Below are positions 61,171-64,000 of a stretch of 64,000 nucleotides of DNA, piece after piece. Under the pieces are notes generated by a model that did no database searches, was not told the DNA's origin, and was given only the letters and a program-made list of their open reading frames with translations. Where the stretch lies: the NCBI RefSeq assembly GCF_009765275.1, contig NZ_VOPH01000001.1:868001-932000 (forward strand), in the 5' to 3' direction. Position numbers and translations under genes: made by a program. This DNA comes from Chachezhania sediminis (GTDB lineage Bacteria; Pseudomonadota; Alphaproteobacteria; Rhodobacterales; Rhodobacteraceae). Position 1 is the first letter of the stretch. Every line of letters begins with the position of its first letter.

Positions 61171-61691
61171 GCGATCTGCACCGGTTCGCCCGCCGGGCGG
61201 AAGCCCATGCAGGACGTGGGCCTGCCCCATTTGCGCGACAGCGCCACCAGATGCAGCGCGGCCGCCGCGGCCCCGCCGCCCTTGTTCTGGTCTGCCGGAT
61301 CGGCGCGCACGACCGCCTGCTGGCGGTTTTCGACCGTCAGGATGCCGTTGCCGATGCAAAGACCCTGCAGGCCCAGCAGCGTCAGCCCGCGGCTGGAATC
61401 GTTACAGACCGTGTCATAATGCGTGGTTTCGCCCCGAATGACGCAGCCCAGGGCCACGTAGCCATCGAAGTTCGATGTGCGCTCGGCGATACCGATGGCC
61501 GTCGGCACTTCCAGCGCGCCCGGCACCTCGATCAGGTCCCAGGTGGCACCGCAGGCCTCGATTTCCGCCTTGGCCCCCGCGATCATGTCGTCGGCGATGT
61601 CCTTGTAATACGGCGCCACGACGATCAGCACCTTCACGGGCGCATCGAAGGTCGGACGCGGCAGGATGTAATGGGTTTCGTGTCCGGCCAT
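61167..61691 (-). CDS. ribH: 6,7-dimethyl-8-ribityllumazine synthase
   Basis: A 174-residue protein with the lumazine-synthase features VLIVVAPYYKDIADDMIAGA, GALEVPTAI, GCVIRGETTHYDTVCND (catalytic His) and GNGILTVENRQQA. It joins the pyrimidine product of the riboflavin pathway with dihydroxybutanone phosphate. It starts 3 bp after ribB and is coupled to nusB. Confidence 0.96.
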   Translation of the reverse strand: MAGHETHYILPRPTFDAPVKVLIVVAPYYKDIADDMIAGAKAEIEACGATWDLIEVPGALEVPTAIGIAERTSNFDGYVALGCVIRGETTHYDTVCNDSSRGLTLLGLQGLCIGNGILTVENRQQAVVRADPADQNKGGGAAAAALHLVALSRKWGRPTSCMGFRPAGEPVQIA

Positions 61692-61694
61692 GGC

Positions 61695-62828
61695 TCAGTC
61701 GCTCTCCTTCAGGCTGGCGATACGGCGGGTGCCGACGATGTCGAGCCCGTAGGCTTCAAGGCCCACGACATTGGGCGCGGGCGAATTGGTCAGCAGGACC
61801 AGTTTCGACAGGCCCAGCGACGTCAGGATCTGCGCGCCAAGACCGTACTGGCGCAACGTATGGGGCGACACCTCGCCCCCGGTCACCAGCTTCATGTGCA
61901 GGTCGCGCAGCAGGACGACGACGCCCCGCCCTTCGGCCGCCACCAGTTCCATCGCGTCCTCGAATTCATGCGCCCTCGCGGCGCCGCCCAGACCGGCAAT
62001 ATCCTGCAGGGGCGACAGCGCGTGCATCCGCACCAGCACCGGTTCGGACCCCGAAATGTCGCCCTTGATCAACGCGATATGTTCGGCGCCCTGCGTCTCG
62101 TCCACGAAGATCCGCATTTCCCACTCGCCGCCGAAGGCGGACGCGACGGTGCGCGTTTCCTCGACCTTGACCAGGTTGTCGTGCTTGCGCCGATAGCTGA
62201 TCAGGTCGGAAATGGTGCCGATCTTCAGCCCGTGCCTCTGCGCGAAGGACACCAGGTCCGGCAGGCGGGCCATGGTCCCGTCCTCGTTCATGATCTCGCA
62301 GATCACGCCTGACGGGTTCAGGCCGGCCAGGCGGGAAATGTCGACCGCGGCCTCGGTATGGCCGGCGCGGACCAGCACGCCGCCTTCGCGCGCGCGCAGC
62401 GGGAAGACATGGCCCGGCGTGGCGATGTCGGCCGCCCCCTTGGACGCGTCGATGGCCACGGAAATCGTGCGGGCACGGTCATGGGCGGAAATGCCGGTGG
62501 TCACGCCTTCCCGCGCCTCGATCGAGGTCGTGAAGGCGGTTTCGTGGCGCGACGAGTTCTGGATCGACATCAGGTTCAGACCCAGCTGGTCCACCCGCTT
62601 GCCTTCCATCGACAGGCAGATCAGGCCACGGCCATGGGTGGCCATGAAGTTGATCGCGTCGGGCGTGGCCATCTGCGCGGGAATGACCAGATCGCCTTCG
62701 TTCTCGCGGTCCTCGTGGTCGACCAGGATGAACATCCGGCCATTGCGGGCGTCCTCGATGATCTCCTCGACCGAGGAGATGGCATCGCGCCAATCGGATT
62801 CAACGGGTCCGGGCTTTTCATAGATCAT
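61695..62828 (-). CDS. ribB: 3,4-dihydroxy-2-butanone 4-phosphate synthase with degenerate GTP cyclohydrolase II-like domain
   Basis: A 377-residue two-domain protein. The N-terminal DHBP synthase domain is intact (VDHEDRENEGDLVIPA, SRHETAFTTSIEA, RAGHTEAAVDI). The C-terminal half has the GTP cyclohydrolase II fold, but where the three zinc cysteines should be it reads VRMHALSPLQDIAGLGG, with none. So it should make dihydroxybutanone phosphate but not open GTP; the second domain may be regulatory. A separate ribA is needed elsewhere. Confidence 0.93.
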   Translation of the reverse strand: MIYEKPGPVESDWRDAISSVEEIIEDARNGRMFILVDHEDRENEGDLVIPAQMATPDAINFMATHGRGLICLSMEGKRVDQLGLNLMSIQNSSRHETAFTTSIEAREGVTTGISAHDRARTISVAIDASKGAADIATPGHVFPLRAREGGVLVRAGHTEAAVDISRLAGLNPSGVICEIMNEDGTMARLPDLVSFAQRHGLKIGTISDLISYRRKHDNLVKVEETRTVASAFGGEWEMRIFVDETQGAEHIALIKGDISGSEPVLVRMHALSPLQDIAGLGGAARAHEFEDAMELVAAEGRGVVVLLRDLHMKLVTGGEVSPHTLRQYGLGAQILTSLGLSKLVLLTNSPAPNVVGLEAYGLDIVGTRRIASLKESD

Positions 62829-62935
62829 CGGCTGAGTCCTCGGGTCAGGTTGCGCGCGGAATAGCGGAGTGACGCCGCCTTGACCAGACAGACCTGACGA
62901 CACGGCAATCCCGGGCGCCGCGATCCGTCGCAGCG

Positions 62936-63547
62936 TCAGATCGGCGTCGGCGCCGCCCGGTGCGGGAAATAGCGGTCCGCGGACAGATAGCCGGCGGCGC
63001 GCAGGGCCGCGGTCCAGTCTTCCTCCAGCGGCGCATCGCCGACGATCACAAGCCGGTTTCCGGATACGCGGTGGGCGCGGGCAAAGTTTTCCAGACGGAT
63101 ACGGGTATCGGACCAGCTCTCGGACAGGCGGGGTGCGGTGCCCGCGGCATCAAGCACCGGGTTCGCGGCCGCGACCTCGCCCGGTTTCAGCGGGGCATGG
63201 ACCAGCGCCAGCCGGGCGGCGTGCTGCACCGTTTCCAGCACCTGGCGTTCCGGCGCGGGCATGGTCACGCCGCGGCGATAGGGATCCAGGATGCCCAGCG
63301 CGTTCGACGAAAACAGCAGGCCCAGGATGTCCTGCCCGGAATACTGCCGGAAGCTGGCATAGGTCTTGTAGTCCATGCCCAGTTCCGCCGCGCGCTTCAC
63401 CCGCATCCGGACCACCATCAGCGGCACGGCATTGGGCAGCAGCTTCTGCTGTGCCCGGCGCCACATATAGGTTCGGTAGGTATGGCCGCCGTCCAGGGTC
63501 GGCCCGCCGTTGTGTCCGATGCCCGCAGCAGTCTTTTCTGTCATCAT
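62936..63547 (-). CDS. Hypothetical protein within the riboflavin operon
   Basis: A 203-residue soluble protein. It starts MMTEKTAAGIGHNGGP, then a basic part (TYRTYMWRRAQQKLLPNAV) and ends Pro-rich. I do not recognise the family. Its start overlaps the stop of ribE (63544) and it precedes ribB by about 107 bp, so it is translated with the riboflavin genes. A role linked to flavin is plausible only by position. Confidence 0.75.
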   Translation of the reverse strand: MMTEKTAAGIGHNGGPTLDGGHTYRTYMWRRAQQKLLPNAVPLMVVRMRVKRAAELGMDYKTYASFRQYSGQDILGLLFSSNALGILDPYRRGVTMPAPERQVLETVQHAARLALVHAPLKPGEVAAANPVLDAAGTAPRLSESWSDTRIRLENFARAHRVSGNRLVIVGDAPLEEDWTAALRAAGYLSADRYFPHRAAPTPI

Positions 63548-64000
63548 CCGGCCTCGTTCAGGCGGGCGACATAGCGCGCCAGGGTATCGATCTCGAGATT
63601 GATCATCTGGCCCACGGCCACCTCGCCCCAGATCGTCACGTCCTTGGTGTGGGGGATCAGGTTCACGCCGAAACAGTTGCCGTCGACCTCGTTCACCGTC
63701 AGCGATGTGCCGTTCAGCGCGACCGATCCCTTGGGTGCTATGAACTTCGCCAGTGCCTCCGGCGCCTCGAAGACGACGCGCGTGCTGTCGCCCTCGTCGG
63801 TGACCGAGATAACCTCGGCCGTACCGTCCACATGGCCCGATACGATGTGCCCGCCCAGTTCGTCGCCGACGCGCAGCGGCCGTTCCAGGTTCACGCGTGT
63901 GCCTTCGGCCCAGCCGGTGTTGCCGCCGATATTCGTCTTCGACAGGGTTTCGGCGCTGATGTCGACCTCGAACCAGTCGGGGCCAAGGGCCACCACGGTC
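63544..64000 (-). CDS. ribE: Riboflavin synthase alpha chain, C-terminal part (cut by window edge)
   Basis: About 151 codons of the C-terminal three quarters are in the window; the N-terminus lies beyond 64000. The second lumazine-binding repeat is clear (GWAEGTRVNLERPLRVGDEL, GGHIVSGHVDGTAEV, SVALNGTSLTVNEVDGNCFG, VNLIPHTKDVTIW). The enzyme makes riboflavin from two lumazines. It overlaps the hypothetical gene downstream. Confidence 0.93.
   Translation of the reverse strand, partial: TVVALGPDWFEVDISAETLSKTNIGGNTGWAEGTRVNLERPLRVGDELGGHIVSGHVDGTAEVISVTDEGDSTRVVFEAPEALAKFIAPKGSVALNGTSLTVNEVDGNCFGVNLIPHTKDVTIWGEVAVGQMINLEIDTLARYVARLNEAG

Overview
The window is a GC-rich stretch of chromosome from an alphaproteobacterium, most likely of the order Rhodobacterales (Rhodobacteraceae/Roseobacteraceae). 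Supporting this are the PhaR/phasin/PhaC/PhaZ polyhydroxybutyrate locus with PhaR-type operators, an alphaproteobacterial LexA box (GTTC-N7-GTTC) in front of mmcB, a tRNA-His with G1-U72 and A73 and no G-1, a COQ9-family protein, an RibB with a degenerate second domain, and GC-rich intergenic repeats of a type I recall from this order. No rRNA operon, prophage, intact insertion sequence or CRISPR array is visible. Almost all DNA is coding; the genes are housekeeping genes interspersed with small accessory operons.

Layout. 1-9.4 kb: two quinone oxidoreductases, a COQ9-family protein, rpsU, a class III nucleotide cyclase with a His-rich linker and membrane tail, an Aer-like PAS protein, ppk2, a GMC oxidoreductase, and a divergent Lrp regulator/alanine dehydrogenase pair. 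9.5-15.6 kb: an accessory-looking stretch with a GFA protein, an AraC regulator divergent from an acyl-CoA synthetase/serine hydrolase pair, a ComB-like phosphatase and a non-coding segment rich in inverted repeats. 15.6-20.6 kb: aroQ, pheT and pheS, the last two separated by an unusual 1 kb gap carrying paired repeats. 20.8-27.7 kb: an MFS transporter and a chemotaxis operon (STAS, cheY, cheA, cheW, cheR, a second cheY, a small helical protein) without receptor, CheB or CheD. 28.0-36.0 kb: two TerB paralogues, a PhnD-like binding protein, two glutamine-synthetase-family ligases around a class I amidotransferase, a PuuB-like oxidase and a DegT-family aminotransferase. This looks like a gamma-glutamylated-amine (polyamine) pathway.

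36.2-41.4 kb: phaR, phaP, phaC and divergent phaZ, with CTGC-N3-GCAG sites in front of phaP and phaR. 41.6-44.7 kb: three alpha/beta hydrolases (one lacking its nucleophile serine) and an M15-like protein. 45-49.8 kb: thrS, then a bufferin operon (precursor peptide, MNIO/DUF692 enzyme, BufC-like partner, DoxX membrane protein). 49.9-55.8 kb: small genes, cspA, thyX, a VOC protein, a GNAT protein, tRNA-His and a secreted-protein pair. 56-59.9 kb: katG with divergent oxyR, then mmcB behind a LexA box. 60-64 kb: a candidate structured non-coding RNA of about 215 nt, a membrane protein, and the nusB-ribH-ribB-hypothetical-ribE operon, with ribE running off the end.

The best candidates for something undescribed are the promoter-to-terminator RNA candidate at about 59,989-60,203, the polyamine-type cluster with its cytoplasmic PhnD-like protein and aminotransferase, the receptor-less chemotaxis operon ending in an unrecognised helical protein, and the Aer-like PAS protein lacking a methyl-accepting domain. 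All functional calls rest on reading motifs and gene order; no database search was run.
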